Shown here: positions 23,899 to 36,563 of the stretch, in pieces | Layout of the letters: each line of letters begins with the position of its first letter | Position numbering within the stretch: the stretch's first letter is position 1 | Assembly (NCBI GenBank): GCA_032690845.1 | Contig: CM064422.1 | Coordinates: 1,178,001 to 1,242,000 of the forward strand | From: Eleusine coracana subsp. coracana | Taxonomy: Eukaryota > Streptophyta > Magnoliopsida > Poales > Poaceae | Direction of reading: 5' to 3' | DNA: 64,000 bases | Translations under genes and position numbers: made by a program | The notes under the pieces: model-generated | What the model saw: the letters and a program-made list of their open reading frames with translations, nothing else | Database searches by the model: none | Told to the model about the DNA's origin: nothing

Positions 23899-26800
23899 AA
23901 GAAGTAAGATCTGCACATAGAAACATGGCTGCTGGCACGGCCATGTCAGGTCAGATCTGAAAGAACTGAACGAAAGAACTGAGCTTGCCTTGTAAACTAC
24001 TATGTAGTTTGCACCATGAACATGAACTCATAAGGGCCAACTAGTTAGTAACTAGTTAGCTATGGTATATGGGCGTGATGTGCAAAAAGGAAGGTATGTA
24101 GTTCATATTTTCCAGGGAAGATAAGATCTGAGAAGTTCATGGGTGTGGGTTCAAGAGAGAACTTTGTAGACATGGTAGCTATAAACTTGTGTTTTACAGA
24201 AAATATGTAACATGAGCCTGTGAAAAGCTATGAGTAAAAGTACTCTTCCTCGTATTACTGTCCACCTTGTCTTTCAGTTGGGTTGGTTCAGATTCTTCCG
24301 CTATGGGAAGAGGAAGTAAAACCGGATAATATGGTGATCCTTCTTTGTCCTTCTGATCTGTTAAATTGTTGGCAACCATGAACCCTGGACATGTTTGTGA
24401 GATGACTTCATGTTTTCTTGCAAAGTGATATCTCCAAATCTGATACAGTTATGTAAATACCTCTTTATTTTCATGTTCACCATTCTCCAAAAAAAAAAAA
24501 GAAGGTTCACCTTTGATCAAAACGCCAGCAGTTTCTATTTGAAAATTGTGTACAAGGTTTCTTGCAGATACTGTGTGTTTAGTATGTTATTACTTTATGA
24601 AATGGTCCTCCATTTTCATTTCTCATGATCTGTTACTTGTATGTTTTTCTTCCAGATTTTGAGAGACCTGATTTTGGTATGTTACTTGTTTGTTAGATTT
24701 GAAGATGTTTTCCTGCGAAGAAAACTAGAAACCTGCAACAATAAACAAGCTCCCAAGAGTCGAATACAGAATACAGGCTACATAGCCTATCAAAAGCGCC
24801 ATGAAAGTTTCCTTCATCTGTATAAGTTTTCCCCAGTGCTGTATCAATTGTAATATGTGCAGTATCATATCATTGTTATAACATGGACACAAGCCACCCA
24901 GAAAAAAAAAAGAATAAAGAAACTTTTGATTGGACTCCTCTTTTCTTCTAAACTATGAGAAGGACCCATGAATCCTATTCTGAACAAGAAATGTAAAGAA
25001 AGCCTCCCACTTGCCAGGATAAGCCAAAGAAAGTGGACCAATTCTCTTGGTTTCTCGTGCACCTTATCTCTTCAGATATATATCCACTGAGAAACCGCCA
25101 GCGATATTAGCAAAAGGAGAAATGCCTTGAGCAGGATATGATCTAAGTTAGCGTGTAAATTAGGACGACCTATTGTCAAGCTTTAAGAGTTAAGACCACA
25201 GCTACTAGAAACTGAACTTTCAGTAGTCACGCTTATCAGATGCTTGTACTCGCAAAGGCAGATTTGGTGGGTTGGCCAAGAAAAGAAAAGGTACAGCTTC
25301 AGTTTTACCCAAGAAAAATTCAATCTCTTGCATTCAGCACATTTTTAATGGTTCATCAATGAAGAGATGAAAAATAACTTCTCACCAATGAAGATGGAAA
25401 AGGCCAGCGGTGATTTTCTTTGGTATTACGATTTGTCAGTCATGTTGCTAATTACAATTTTCAACAAAATAAGTTGAGCGGCTAATAAAGTTCTCCAGCA
25501 AAGACGCACCGACGGGAAAAAGGTAAATGGCAGCACAGCTACACTTATCTTGATTCTTGACTGAAAGTGATGGTTTAACATCCATTCTCCCTTAGCAAGT
25601 TGCCAGAGTTTGGAGTTTCCAGCCACCTCCCCTTCTCCCCTTCTTGGGTGATAAGCTGACACAGGAATGATGTGCTAGCCAACCTCTAAATGACTGAATC
25701 TTGAGATACCTGAATATTTTGTAAGTGTGTCAGAAAATTCATAAGATATCTAGAGTCAACCAAGGTACAGTTTTGTCTACAAAGTAGGATGATGAAATAT
25801 GTATAAAACATGGGAGTTGCTAATTTTCAGCTGACTGAAAGTTTGGGTAACTTTCAGTCACCTCTTTAAGCCATTAGATCTAGATCTAATGGTTTATAAT
25901 TATTATACAAATAATCCTACAAAATAAAAATCAAAACTCAAACGAACAAACCATTGATTGAAAGCTTTCAATCAGCTGAAAGCTAGGAAACATGATAAAA
26001 CATAGATACCAGGTACTGAACAAAACTGTCCTGGTAGCCCATATTCTAAAAGCAATAATCTCTAACCAAAATTTACATGGAGTAACTGACACAAATAAAG
26101 TTTCTACCCCTTCAATGTCACAGGCATATAACATGTTACCAGCTATTATTACCATACAATGATACACATAGCAACAGGGAAATTATCAACCTTTTCTTCC
26201 ATGTTTCTCTGTACGACAATAAATAATGAAATGTACCATTGCATTTGTTAAGTTTAAATAAAGGTGCCATGTTTAGCTAGAAAGAAATTGTATGAAACCT
26301 ATCAACAGAAATAAAACCTGACAAGAGGGGAGTGGATCTGGAACAGATTGACATGTACTATATCATCATAGCTAAATTTATCACTGAACCATCTGTTAGC
26401 CTGGTAGCTATTTAGGTATCATACTTGAGCAATCACTATACCCTATACAATTCAACAAGTTATTTGGCCCAACATAGCTTGTTAGCCTTTTGGCCCAACA
26501 CAGTCCCTTACCCAACCAACAAAGTTCCTTTGCCATTTCATGGGATCTCTCATTCCTATCAATATAGGTTCTAGAATAGGGCCCATATATGAGTCATTGT
26601 CTCATAAGCCATGTACTATATGTCCTTGGATTTTAGCCAGTGTGCACTTTTTTAATGTAAACAAATGTAAATACACAAGTTACAACGTCGAAAATTAGTA
26701 AAGAAAACACATACATCTAATTTTTGCCGTTAACCCTACATATTACATGAGACCTACAGATATTTCAAAGTAAAGAAGCACACGGAGGAGGCTTAATTGA

Positions 26801-26904
26801 CAGTAGAAAAATTGAGAAGCTTCAAAAACAGTTAGATACTGAACAAGTAGATGGAACAACAAAACTCAAATGTTAGCGTTCAAAATTTTCTTAACTCACC
26901 AATG
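23899..26904. other. intergenic, AT-rich, one MITE-like hairpin
   Basis: Three kilobases with no convincing coding frame on either strand. The part next to 23899 will include the small gene's 3' UTR, and the part next to 26905 the 3' UTR of the Toc159-type gene (the latter is confirmed by its duplication at 45.7 kb). A foldback element is listed separately. Confidence 0.5.
25824..25982. mobile_element. short foldback / MITE-like element
   Basis: The left end 'TTTTCAGCTGACTGAAAG' and the right end, read on the other strand, 'CTTTCAGCTGATTGAAAG' match at 16 of 18 positions, enclosing about 160 bp of AT-rich DNA with an internal palindrome (TTAGATCTAGATCTAA). Size and structure fit a MITE. Confidence 0.55.
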
Positions 26905-29900
26905 CTACTGAGAATAAGGATCTGAACCGGAATGCATCTTGTTCCACAAATACATTGTTGCAGAACAGATACCTAATAGGGCAATCTTCAGCTGCTCTGA
27001 AGTGCTGGCCTTGATGCTCACCCGTCCAGTTAGTTTGTTGTTTACATCAACATGAACGGCCATGTTTGAAGTCCTTCCAACAGAGAACTGAGATTCAAAG
27101 TTTGCAGCCATGGTCCATTCTTTACGCCACCTTACTAAGGATGCACCCATAGTTGCAAGGCTTTGCCCAATGGGATAGCTTTTCTCCCGCACTGTTGCCT
27201 CCATATTCACTTCATATGCAGTGTCGCCTCTCATGGACACAGCACCAGTGTTTGCTACTAGTGTTAACCTGTTACCAACAGAAAGTTTGTCTTCAAACTT
27301 TGCTCCCGTTACCATGGTATTTCCCAAGAATGTCATGGACAAGCCACCAGTAGAGACATTTTTCTTGAAATTTTTGAATTTGGTCTCACTTCTGAGAGTG
27401 TATGCAAGCTGGTCCATCATTGTTCGGATGTCAAAGCCTGCAAGGGTGGAGGCATAATCCCCATGCTTAGCTGATATTGAGGAATCCAAATAAATGGTGA
27501 ACTCTCTTTTATCCTTGTTAACTTGAACCCATAGAGAAGCTGGAAACTTATCGACCACATCAAGGCTGTGTTGAAGGCTCACACCATCAAATCCAAAGTC
27601 ATGATCCCATCCATCAGGGTTTGGAACAGCACGCAGCAGAAGGTTTGGTGAAGGTTCAAGGCAACGGTAACGGTAAACAGGATCATCAGAGTCAAATGAA
27701 GATGGCAATGTCCAATCTGACATTGGAGATCTATCAGTGTCATACTCAGCATCAGGACTGTTATCGACAGTACATGCATCTTGATTGTTTCCCTTCCTCT
27801 TCTTCATTTCCTCAGTTCTTCTGAGCTGTTCCTTCAACTGCTTTTTCTGAAGAAGCTTAGTTCGGTAGTCATACTCATCGAAATACAACTCCTGTTGCTC
27901 CTTGGACAGTTTCACGACCTCAGATTTACTTAATGGCTTAAAGGGAGGAAGCTGATCATAGTCATCTTCTTCTTCTTGATCCCCATTCAAAAATTCATCT
28001 AGATCAACACCTGAGACCACACTGTCAAGATTCTGATCATTAGCATGCCTAGGGTGCTCTCTAGATTGCCGCAAAGACGACAAAAAATAAGGAAGTGGAG
28101 GCAGTTGAAGATAGCGCCCAAATAAACTTGCAGGAGGAGTACAACGGGTTGAGAAACTGTCAATCTCAGCGACCATCTTTAGCGAGTAGCATAGGAGGAG
28201 GAGTAGACGCCTCCAAATAAGGCCATCAGGTAGCACTTTTTCACCCTCCATATTCCTTCGGCAAAGGTGATGGTTCTCCACAAGAGCCACTGGATTCTCA
28301 ATTCGAGGATCGTTTGTGGCCTGGCGAATGCTTTGCTGAATTGAATGAGTCCTATGGGTCACAACCATCTCATAGTTCATTGCTGAGCCACTTGGCCCCT
28401 CAGGCAGGGCTGCTGCAGAGTGAGTGAGAGTAATAATGGTTTTGGACCATATTGACAGGCCTAGCACACTGGTAATACCTCGCAAGAGGGATAGGCTGTT
28501 TGCATCCTGTCGCTGGGTATCAATACGATCGACATACAGAATAATGTCAGGAGGGCATCTCTTCAAATACTTCTTAACAGAATTGAGCACTTTCCTATTT
28601 GACTTTTCATCCACAGCTGAAGTCCCAAGTCCAGGGGTGTCGATAACACGAAACCTGACACCATCAACAACTCCAGTAATCTCCTTAACTGATGATGTTG
28701 CCGGTAGATAAGCGTTTGTTTTCGATTTATCCTCACCAAAGATAGAGTTTATTGTTGCACTCTTCCCCACCCCTGTCTTACCAAGGACCAAAATATTACA
28801 GGAGAATTCAAGGTCCTCTCTTCTCTCTGCCTCAAGCTGCAAAGCCCTCTTCCAGGCAGTCTCAAGCTCAGAGGAATGGTTTGCAATCCTTATGCGCCTC
28901 AAGCCTTCTACAAGACTAAGTCGATACAACACTTGTACAGGTACTCGGTGATCAGTATCATAACCCAATCTATGAATGAGACGCAAATACTTAATCCGTG
29001 CATTGTTCACCTTTCTGTATAATTTTTTCTCCTCATCAGTCATCTCATTTTCAGGATCAGCAGTTACCTCCATCACAGGGCTAGATGCCATGTTTCTCTG
29101 AGGAATGCTGACCACGGCGGGTGGCAGGTGCCTAGGCTTAGAGGTTTCCAATGGGAATACCTTGGTCTTGCCCTGTCCAGGTGATATGTTAGCTGCCCTC
29201 AGAAGTTCAGCTAAAGCTGCAAAATCCAAATGCTCAAATTCCTTTCCATCCACCTCCACCTCTTCATCATCACCATTGATCTCCACCTCATCTGAATCAT
29301 CCAGACCAAAACGTGTGCCTTTGGAAACAGGCAGGTTGTCCTCCAATTCTTGTCCCAAAAGTTCCACAGCATCATCACTGTCAGAGGTTGGCATGGATGC
29401 AGGATCATCAGAAACTAAATGACCACCGTCAGTTTCCTCATCTAGCTTATGACGACCACCATCAGCAAGAGGATGCTGTCCATCAACATCTCCTGCCGCA
29501 ACGTATTCAGGACTGGCTTCTTCGACGCCTGCAACAACGCCATGCTTGGGTGTACTTTCTTTTGTATCAGAAACAGCACCGCGTGATCCAATGCCGATTT
29601 CCTCCTCTTCTGCAGCATCCACAACAGGAGGCAATTCAACAAAGTCATGCTCTGAGGCTCCCTCCTTCCCCTCCAGAGCATCCACAATGTGCACATCATC
29701 ACTATCAATGGCCCCAACATCAGCCATGACAGGCTGAGGCACCACATCATTGACAGCTTCGGTGTCAAAATCCTGGTCACCCTGATTATCACCCATCAGC
29801 ACAGAACCATCAAAATCACCTGATGCTGCAGCTTCGCCGTCATCCAAAGCTCCAATGAAGCTCCTGGAACTCTGGAAGCTTCCGCCCAGCAAATCCTCAA

Positions 29901-30396
29901 CGCTCGAAACCTTATCGCCCTCCAATTTGGTCCTGGAGCCAGCGGCGTCAATTGATTCGAAGACGCTCTTGCTGCTCACGAAGCTGTCTTCCAGCGACCC
30001 CTCCGCCGCACCGAGGTTTCCGCTAACCGAAGCAGAGGCGTCCCCCGCTGGCATGTCGCCGGGGACCGGGCTCGGGTCCTCGGGCGGAGGCGGCGGCACC
30101 CTGGCGACGCTGAAGAAGAAGCCGTTGGACACCTCCTGCACCAGTTCGCCGTCCTCCCCGTAGCTGCTGGAGTCGTCGAAGGCCTCGCTGCTGTCCTCGT
30201 CCGAGAAGGAGAGCTGCGCGGCGACGCGCGGCGCGCCGAGGACGGCGGTGCGCGCGAGCGGCGATAGCGACGGGGTGGCGGGCGGCGGCGGCGAGGGCGA
30301 GGGCGGCGGGGAGGATGCGCCGGAGGAGAGCGAGTAGGATGTGGACGCGTCGTCGTCGTCCTCGAGCGAGAGCGCGGCCCGCACGAGCAGCGCCAT
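26905..30396 (-). CDS. Toc159-family chloroplast protein import receptor GTPase
   Basis: A single 1163-residue exon. Residues 1-~480 form the acidic, disordered A-domain (many Asp/Glu, for example 'DDSDEVEINGDDEEVEVDG'). The GTPase domain follows: P-loop 'LGKTGVGKSATINSIFG' near 533-550, switch 'DTPGLGTS' near 585, and 'TLTHSAA' near 654. From about 770 to the end is the membrane-anchoring M-domain, including a basic coiled segment ('KKQLKEQLRRTEEMKKRKG') and the ending 'VNNKLTGRVSIKASTSEQL...GSDPYSQ'. These receptors sit on the chloroplast outer envelope and, with Toc34 and Toc75, recognise transit peptides of preproteins. An A-domain of this size separates it from Toc90; I cannot say whether it is closer to Toc159 or to Toc132/120. 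A partial duplicate lies at 45.7-46.3 kb. Confidence 0.96.
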   Translation of the reverse strand: MALLVRAALSLEDDDDASTSYSLSSGASSPPPSPSPPPPATPSLSPLARTAVLGAPRVAAQLSFSDEDSSEAFDDSSSYGEDGELVQEVSNGFFFSVARVPPPPPEDPSPVPGDMPAGDASASVSGNLGAAEGSLEDSFVSSKSVFESIDAAGSRTKLEGDKVSSVEDLLGGSFQSSRSFIGALDDGEAAASGDFDGSVLMGDNQGDQDFDTEAVNDVVPQPVMADVGAIDSDDVHIVDALEGKEGASEHDFVELPPVVDAAEEEEIGIGSRGAVSDTKESTPKHGVVAGVEEASPEYVAAGDVDGQHPLADGGRHKLDEETDGGHLVSDDPASMPTSDSDDAVELLGQELEDNLPVSKGTRFGLDDSDEVEINGDDEEVEVDGKEFEHLDFAALAELLRAANISPGQGKTKVFPLETSKPRHLPPAVVSIPQRNMASSPVMEVTADPENEMTDEEKKLYRKVNNARIKYLRLIHRLGYDTDHRVPVQVLYRLSLVEGLRRIRIANHSSELETAWKRALQLEAERREDLEFSCNILVLGKTGVGKSATINSIFGEDKSKTNAYLPATSSVKEITGVVDGVRFRVIDTPGLGTSAVDEKSNRKVLNSVKKYLKRCPPDIILYVDRIDTQRQDANSLSLLRGITSVLGLSIWSKTIITLTHSAAALPEGPSGSAMNYEMVVTHRTHSIQQSIRQATNDPRIENPVALVENHHLCRRNMEGEKVLPDGLIWRRLLLLLCYSLKMVAEIDSFSTRCTPPASLFGRYLQLPPLPYFLSSLRQSREHPRHANDQNLDSVVSGVDLDEFLNGDQEEEDDYDQLPPFKPLSKSEVVKLSKEQQELYFDEYDYRTKLLQKKQLKEQLRRTEEMKKRKGNNQDACTVDNSPDAEYDTDRSPMSDWTLPSSFDSDDPVYRYRCLEPSPNLLLRAVPNPDGWDHDFGFDGVSLQHSLDVVDKFPASLWVQVNKDKREFTIYLDSSISAKHGDYASTLAGFDIRTMMDQLAYTLRSETKFKNFKKNVSTGGLSMTFLGNTMVTGAKFEDKLSVGNRLTLVANTGAVSMRGDTAYEVNMEATVREKSYPIGQSLATMGASLVRWRKEWTMAANFESQFSVGRTSNMAVHVDVNNKLTGRVSIKASTSEQLKIALLGICSATMYLWNKMHSGSDPYSQ

Positions 30397-31449
30397 GGCG
30401 GCGGCCGACGCGGGAGGCGGTGGTAGGCTGAGGGCTAGCGGTAGTCGACGAGTCCTCGTTGGTTTTGGATTCGAAAGCCTTTTGTTAATTTCGCTTTTTA
30501 ATAAATGATTATTTTTTTGTGGGAGCTAGAAGTAGAAGGAGGCGGAAGTAGCAAGACGCGAGGGGGGGCATTCCGTCGGGTGGGGTGGGTGGGTGAGAGC
30601 CGCGGAAGCAGGAGCGCGTTGGAGAAGGACGCGCGCGCGATGGGATTGTCGACGGGCAGCGGAGTTTTTAGGGTCTGCTTGGAATTGGGCTCGTGTTTCG
30701 TGTTTGGACTTTGGACTCTTGCAAAAAGTTCTGGATGTTTTTAGAGGATTTTCAATATCCTTTTTGTTGAAACTTTCGTGTTCGTGTGATTTTCGAGTCG
30801 GAGAAATTAGAACGTGATTTCTTGGCCATAATAAAGAATAAACGCGACGTGTAAGACGGACAACATGGGAAATATTTGGTCACCGCTGTCGCTGTGCGTG
30901 GTTGGAGGTAAAATGCGGCTTTGCATGGGCCGGACTGGAGCGTTGGGTCAATCGTAAACCTGTAGCAGGCCGAATGAGACGATCCATTGCTAGGAGTAGG
31001 AGGTAGAGAGTGTGCGTTTTATTTTGTGGCACTCGGTCATTGTACGTCTCTGTGAGCCTCTGTCCTTGCCTCAACTAATCGTTTGACAATCTTTTTGTAC
31101 TCACGATTCGTGTTCATTACTCGATCATTCGTTTTTATTAAATTTAAAAATAGCAAAAAAATATATGTATTAGGCTTCAAAATTCTAAGTTATTCCGCCT
31201 TTCTTTCGTTTCTATTAAGGTAATTTTTCATAATAAAGTGATAGCAAAATTTCATTAATCCCGGAACACAAAAAATATGTATCCGATATGTGCTGTTAGA
31301 TTGCAAAACTATTCCTATTTATGCCATCCGCATCGTTTTAAGCACCATTTTTTTCTTTTTAAAGAAAAAAAAATGGCCATAATAACCTCGGTTTCAACCT
31401 CCGGCTTGAATAGCGGCGGACCGCGAGGTGGCCGCAGCCACGAGCACGC

Positions 31450-31800
31450 ACGAAATCGAGCTCGTGCAGCGCCAAATAAAACACAAGCACGCACGAGCCT
31501 GCTCCGACGTGGTGTCCTCGGATCGGCGGGAACAACGGCGGGGTGTGCATGCTGCCTGTGTGTGTGTACGCGCGAAGCGATCGAGCTCGACCTCCACATG
31601 TGCACTGTGCAGCCGCGTGTTGTGGGTGCGCACGAGCTCATCCCTAGCTGGCCGCAGAGCTCGACCCCGCCGCCACGCATGGCTGGGCGCGCGGGGAGCT
31701 CCGATCCGTCCCGGCCGCCATGGGCGAGCTCGTCCCAAGCCTGCTGTAGGCCGCGCTGAGCTCATCAGCCTGCGCGCATGGTGTGCGGGGAGCTCGGCCT
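31450..31800. repeat. GC-rich patch with recurrent GAGCTC
   Basis: GAGCTC occurs eight times within about 340 bp, mostly in the context (A/C/G)GAGCTC(G/A), in a GC-rich island flanked by AT-rich DNA on both sides. Open frames on both strands here follow from GC content. It looks like a degenerate tandem unit or the inside of a non-autonomous transposon; I could not find its ends. Confidence 0.45.
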
Positions 31801-32993
31801 TGACGTGCGGTGAGCTGAGCCGTAAGTGGCATGCATGAACTGAGGAAGAAAGGAACAGTTTAGTCTTTACACGTGTCAAATTTGGTTTCACTTATCTACC
31901 ATGGCGTATAATGGAATTGCAACTGGATCTGGATGGCATGGAAAATATGTTTTGCGATCACAAATACAGGATTCAACCAAATTGTAATAGCACTGAAATA
32001 ATAATTATTTTGTTTTCATTAATCTATTGATCAGTGGGTCGTATCTGGTGATTTTTTATCGTCAAACAAGTTAACCTCCTAAACTATTGAGTACTAATTA
32101 ATCTTATAAAGAGTTTTAAAGAATTTTTATTACCTATGTGATTTTAAACGTGAGCAGTGAAATAGCAAGAATGTTTTTAAAATGGTCATATTACTATGTC
32201 AAGAAAAAAAAAAGAATTATTACTTCGCCATGCCGTGTTGCAAGCAAGAGTAGATGAATAGCTTGTGATGCTTTAAGTTTGTATTCAAGGGTAAAAACAA
32301 GATTAGCTAGTTGTAGGGTTAACCATAAAAGAGAGGAAAGAGAGAGAAGGAACAGGTGATAAAAAAATGATATATTGTCACGTTATTAACCATTTCTAAG
32401 ACTACTCTCGAGAGTTATTTAGACGGTTTTGGATTTTCTAAAACCACACAAAGAGTTGTTTTTACGGTTTTGGATAGCTTAGAGTTGCAAAATACTAAAT
32501 TCATGTTTTGAGAGGGGACGGAGAGTGAAGTATATAGACAAACAAAGGGGACAGTATGCAATTCTCCTTTAAACTAAATAATAAATACCATTGTTTATGT
32601 CATTAAAACAACTATGAAAAACCAAGTTCAGGTGTAAATTGAACGGGTAGTAATGTAATGCAACCTAATGAAGGTTAGCGAAACAAATTTTAGCTTGGTG
32701 GACCTTGTGAATAGACCATGGTTTAGCAGAACAAAATCTACGAATTTAAATGATGTTTCTGATTACAATACTGAACTTAAAGCTAAACTTCCGAGTGACG
32801 TGGTTGCGAAAGCCTAATGAGCCGATATTGATCTAGCAAGGCAAATTGGGCCATGCATCAATACGAATGCGCCGAAACTAACGTGGTGTCCTCTGCTGCA
32901 GCTGAGGTACAGTACAGCAGTCAAAAAAGAAAAAGAAAGGATGCGAAGAAACAACCCACCGCGCTCCCCTTCCGCTGTCCACTTTCCACACCC

Positions 32994-33002
32994 TCCTCCA
33001 CC
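32994..33002. repeat. left target-site duplication of the MULE
   Basis: TCCTCCACC directly before the left TIR; matches the right copy at 8 of 9 bases. Confidence 0.9.
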
Positions 33003-33186
33003 GGGATTTTTAACTATTTACCACTCAATTCGACGGCCTTTCAGATTTTACCACTATTTTAGATGGCCTTCTACGAATTAACACTAGTGCATCAAATTAT
33101 TCTTAATCATGCCACTGAGCTATTTTTTACTCGTTTCATCTGTTTTCTTCTCTCCCTGCCATACGACGGGATGAAATTGCCCTTGC
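33003..33186. repeat. left terminal inverted repeat of the MULE
   Basis: Runs from GGGATTTTTAACTATTTACC to about GAAATTGCCCTTG; it contains an extra internal segment (about 33035-33070) not present at the other end. It probably contains the transposase promoter. Confidence 0.85.
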
Positions 33187-33350
33187 ATCCGAAAGCATAT
33201 ACGAGCTGCAGCAGTCCCAGCCGACCTCATTGTTTTCCCTCTGGACCTGAGTTAGGGTTAGGGTTCCACCTCTCATTCCGAGTGGCGGCGCGGCGAGGAA
33301 CACACGAAGGAGCTACATCTGCTGAAGGCGGACGTGCAACACGGGGGTTC

Positions 33351-36300
33351 ATGGAGCCCCCCAACCCGCCTGGGTGAGATAGCAATCTTTTTTGTGTGAT
33401 TTCAAATTTGTTGTTTGATTTGGAGCCACATCCGACCATGGTTCGAAGGTTAGGCCGAAACTTAACTGCGAATTTGTTGTTGTTTTCCGATAGGATTGAT
33501 CCCAACACAACCTTTAAGTTGTGTGTTAGATTCGGCCAATTTGTTGCTAAGCTTGATGATGGCTCACGGGTGGAAATGCCAGGGAAAGAAGAAGATTGGG
33601 TTATAGACTATCATACGTACTCCCTGGATAACTTGCTTCTTGATGTTCGTAGTAGACTGATGCTAGGCAGTAAACAAGATGCGGTTGTGTATAGCAAGGA
33701 GAAGGTTACAGGTGCTGAAGTGGAGCTGAAGAGTACTTTAGATCTTATGGTTTCATTATTTGAGAGGAAGAGTGATGGGAAGTTGTGTCTATTTGCTCAA
33801 GTTGTGGACAAAGTAGAGGAGCAACAGATTTGTGACTCAATTGTGACAGAGATGAATGCGGCTGTTTTATCTAGTGCGATGATAACACATCAGTTTGCTG
33901 CAGAAGGAGCAAGTAGTAGCCATCAGTCACAAATCCAGGAGGTAGGACATGGACAACCTTCTGCTAGTGCTTCTTGTTTGTCACTTCAGGCAAATGTTGT
34001 TGATCAACCTCATGGTCAAGGTGAGATTGACTGGGACAACCTTCAGCTAGAACCCATTCTTGAAGGGGATGCGACACCAGTGATAAGTGATGATGAAATG
34101 TTTGCTTTGCTTGGTCTTAAAGCTGATGATGAGAGAGCGGATAGACAAGCTAATGAAACTCGTGCTGCTGTTGATGACCCACCTCCCATTCCTGATCGTG
34201 TGGACCTTGAAGGTGCTGTGATACCTGTCAATGATGAGATTCCTGGTGAGGCTGTTATACACTTTGATAGGGAGAATCCACCCATGACCATTGGCAGCAC
34301 CTACCCAAGTATGGATGATTTTAGGATGATGGTCAGGCAACATGCAATCAAGGGAGAATTTGAATTAGGTACAGAGAAGTCAGAGCCAGATAGATTTAGG
34401 GGCTTTTGCAAGGCTGACGGGTGCAAATGGAAAATAGTGGCTAGGTTGGTGAAGGATGATGGTCAATCTGTCAGGGTACTAACTAATGCTAACTATTTCA
34501 TAATTCATTTGTCACTGTGTGTGTATATATGATTTCTAATGCATGTTTCTAATGTTTCTAATGCAGGTTACAGTGAACAATAATCAACATTGTTGTTCAT
34601 CTACTGGAAGAGTGATGACAAAGATGGCTTCTCAGTCATGGATTGTAGAAAAGGTAGCTCCCATTCTTAGACTGCATCCTAATCGTGGAGCAAAGGCTCT
34701 TAAGGAGGAACTAGAGCTGAAGTACAGTGTGAAGATGGCATATCCTACAGTTTGGGCTGGCAGGAAGAGGGCACTTGAACAAATTTTTGGACAATGGGAG
34801 GACAATTTTGAGATGTTGTATAGGTTCAAGGCTGAGGTTGAGCTGAGAAGTCCTGGCAGTGTTGTAGAAATTGATGTTAGAGTAGAAGAAGATGGTATCT
34901 ATTTCAACAGATTCTTCTGTTGCTTGAGGCCATGTATTGATGGGTTTTTGAATGGTTGTAGACCATATTTAAGTGTTGATTCAACTGCACTGAATGGAAG
35001 GTGGAATGGACATTTAGCAGCTGCTATAGCATTGGATGGTCATAATTGGATGTTTCCAGTGGCATTTGGCTTCTTCCAGAGTGAAACAGCTGAGAGTTGG
35101 ACTTGGTTTATGCAGCAGTTGCAGAAGGCCATAGGAAATCCACCTGATTTAACTATTAGTTCAGATGCTTGCAAGGGATTGGCCAAAGCTGTAAAGGTGG
35201 TGTTTCCTTGGGCTGAGCACAGAGAATGTTTTCGACACTTGATGGGTAATTTCATCAAGGTTTTCAGAGGGCCTATTTTTGGTTACATGTACCCTACAGC
35301 AAGATCCTATAGAGCTGACAAGTATGAGTACTACATGAACAAGGTGTATGCAGGATCTGCAAAAGTTGAGCCATGGTTAGCAGCTAATCACAAGCTGTTA
35401 TGGTCAAGAATTAAGTTTTCAGAGAATATCAAATGTGACTACATAAACAACAACCTTGCTGAGTCCTTTAACATGTGGGTGAAGGACGTCAAAGACTTAC
35501 CAGTTACTGATTTGGCTGACACACTCCGAGTAATGATCATGGAACTCTTTGAGAAGAGGAGGAGGATAGGGGAGAGATTGCATGGAGTTATGCTACCTGC
35601 TTTGGTTCATCAGCTGAAGGCAATGACTAGGGGATTGGGTCACTTAAAAGTTGCTAAAGGTGCTAAAGACACAACAGAGGTGGCTGAGGTGAACGATGAT
35701 TTGGAGGTTAGCAGGCATGTCGTTGACATATCAAAACATCAATGCACCTGTCGGGAGTGGCAGGTTTCTAGGAAACCATGCACCCATGCCTTGGCCGTAA
35801 TTATCACTATTAGAAACCACAACATGGAAGACTATATGGATGAATGCTACTCAATTTATAGATATCAGCTAGCATATGCCGGTATCATAGCACCACTAAC
35901 AGATAAGTCACAGTGGCCTGTTGTTGATCTTGGTTTCAAGCTTATGCCTCCTTTGCAGAAGGCAACAGTAGGTAGGCAAAAGAAGAATAGGATATTAGGA
36001 TGTATGGAGAAAGGCAAGGCTAAAGGAAAGGGTAGGTGGCAGGTTACTTGCAAAAGATGTGGTGCCAGGGGTCATAGGGATAGCTCGGCTAAGTGTCCTT
36101 ACAATGGTACCAAGAAGAGGTACAACAAACCATAACATTTTCATTCAAATTTGACCAACATGTGATCTATAATTTTGTTTTCACAACTTGCAGGAAGAGT
36201 CATGCAAAGAAGAAGTCGGCTGGTAGAACCAAAGCACAAGGAGCTACAACAAGTTCACCTGCTAGGACCCCAAAAAGGCAGCGGCTATCAGCTGATGTAA

Positions 36301-36563
36301 TGACTCATAGTCCTAGACCTATTACTAGAAGGTAAGAAGAATCAGCATTGACTTGTGTTTTCAATTCTCATGTACAAACACTGAACATTGATATGTCATT
36401 GTTTTCATTGGATGCTAGGCAACTAGCCTTGACAATGCGTGATGGGGCTGGACCAAGCACCCAAAATGCACAACCTGCTACTTCTTCTCGACCGTCACAG
36501 TCACCAAGAAAGGCTCCAGCTCCTACAAGGAAGAAGCTGCCACCAAGGAAAGGCAACAAGTGA
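33351..36563 (+). CDS. mudrA: MULE transposase, mudrA-like (5 exons, apparently intact)
   Basis: Exons 33351-33373, 33494-34475, 34567-36119, 36194-36331, 36419-36563; 2841 bp, 946 aa, no internal stop. N-terminal residues ~15-125 resemble the PB1-like domain seen in many MULE transposases ('FKLCVRFGQFVAKL'). About 300-345 is the Mutator DNA-binding zinc domain ('GFCKADGCKWKIVARL ... NNNQHCC'). The MULE catalytic core has Asp473 ('LSVDSTALNG'), Asp535 ('ISSDACKGLAKAV') and a candidate Glu634 ('NLAESFN'). A SWIM zinc finger has Cys728, Cys730, Cys740 and His742 ('HQCTCREW...KPCTHAL'), followed by a CCHC-type knuckle ('CKRCGARGHRDSSAKC') and a basic Ser/Pro/Lys tail ending 'KKLPPRKGNK'. It would cut and join element ends. 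Retention of every domain suggests recent or present autonomy. Confidence 0.92.

Larger units (their letters stand above)
30397..33002. other. intergenic with a GC-rich repeat patch
   Basis: 30397-30700 is the GC-rich promoter/5' UTR side of the Toc159-type gene. The rest is AT-rich except for a GC patch at 31390-31830. The right edge (about 32880-33002) is probably the original promoter of the papain-like gene that was split by the Mutator insertion. No gene is supported. Confidence 0.5.

Noticed and set aside
31277..31891. Several long frames on both strands
   Set aside because: They follow from the GC-rich GAGCTC patch; no protein family sense and no start context.
33396..33493. Extension of the transposase frame upstream of exon 2 from a GTG
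   Set aside because: This is intron sequence: a clear ATG exon (33351-33373) with a good donor, and an acceptor at 33491-33493, give the right N-terminus.
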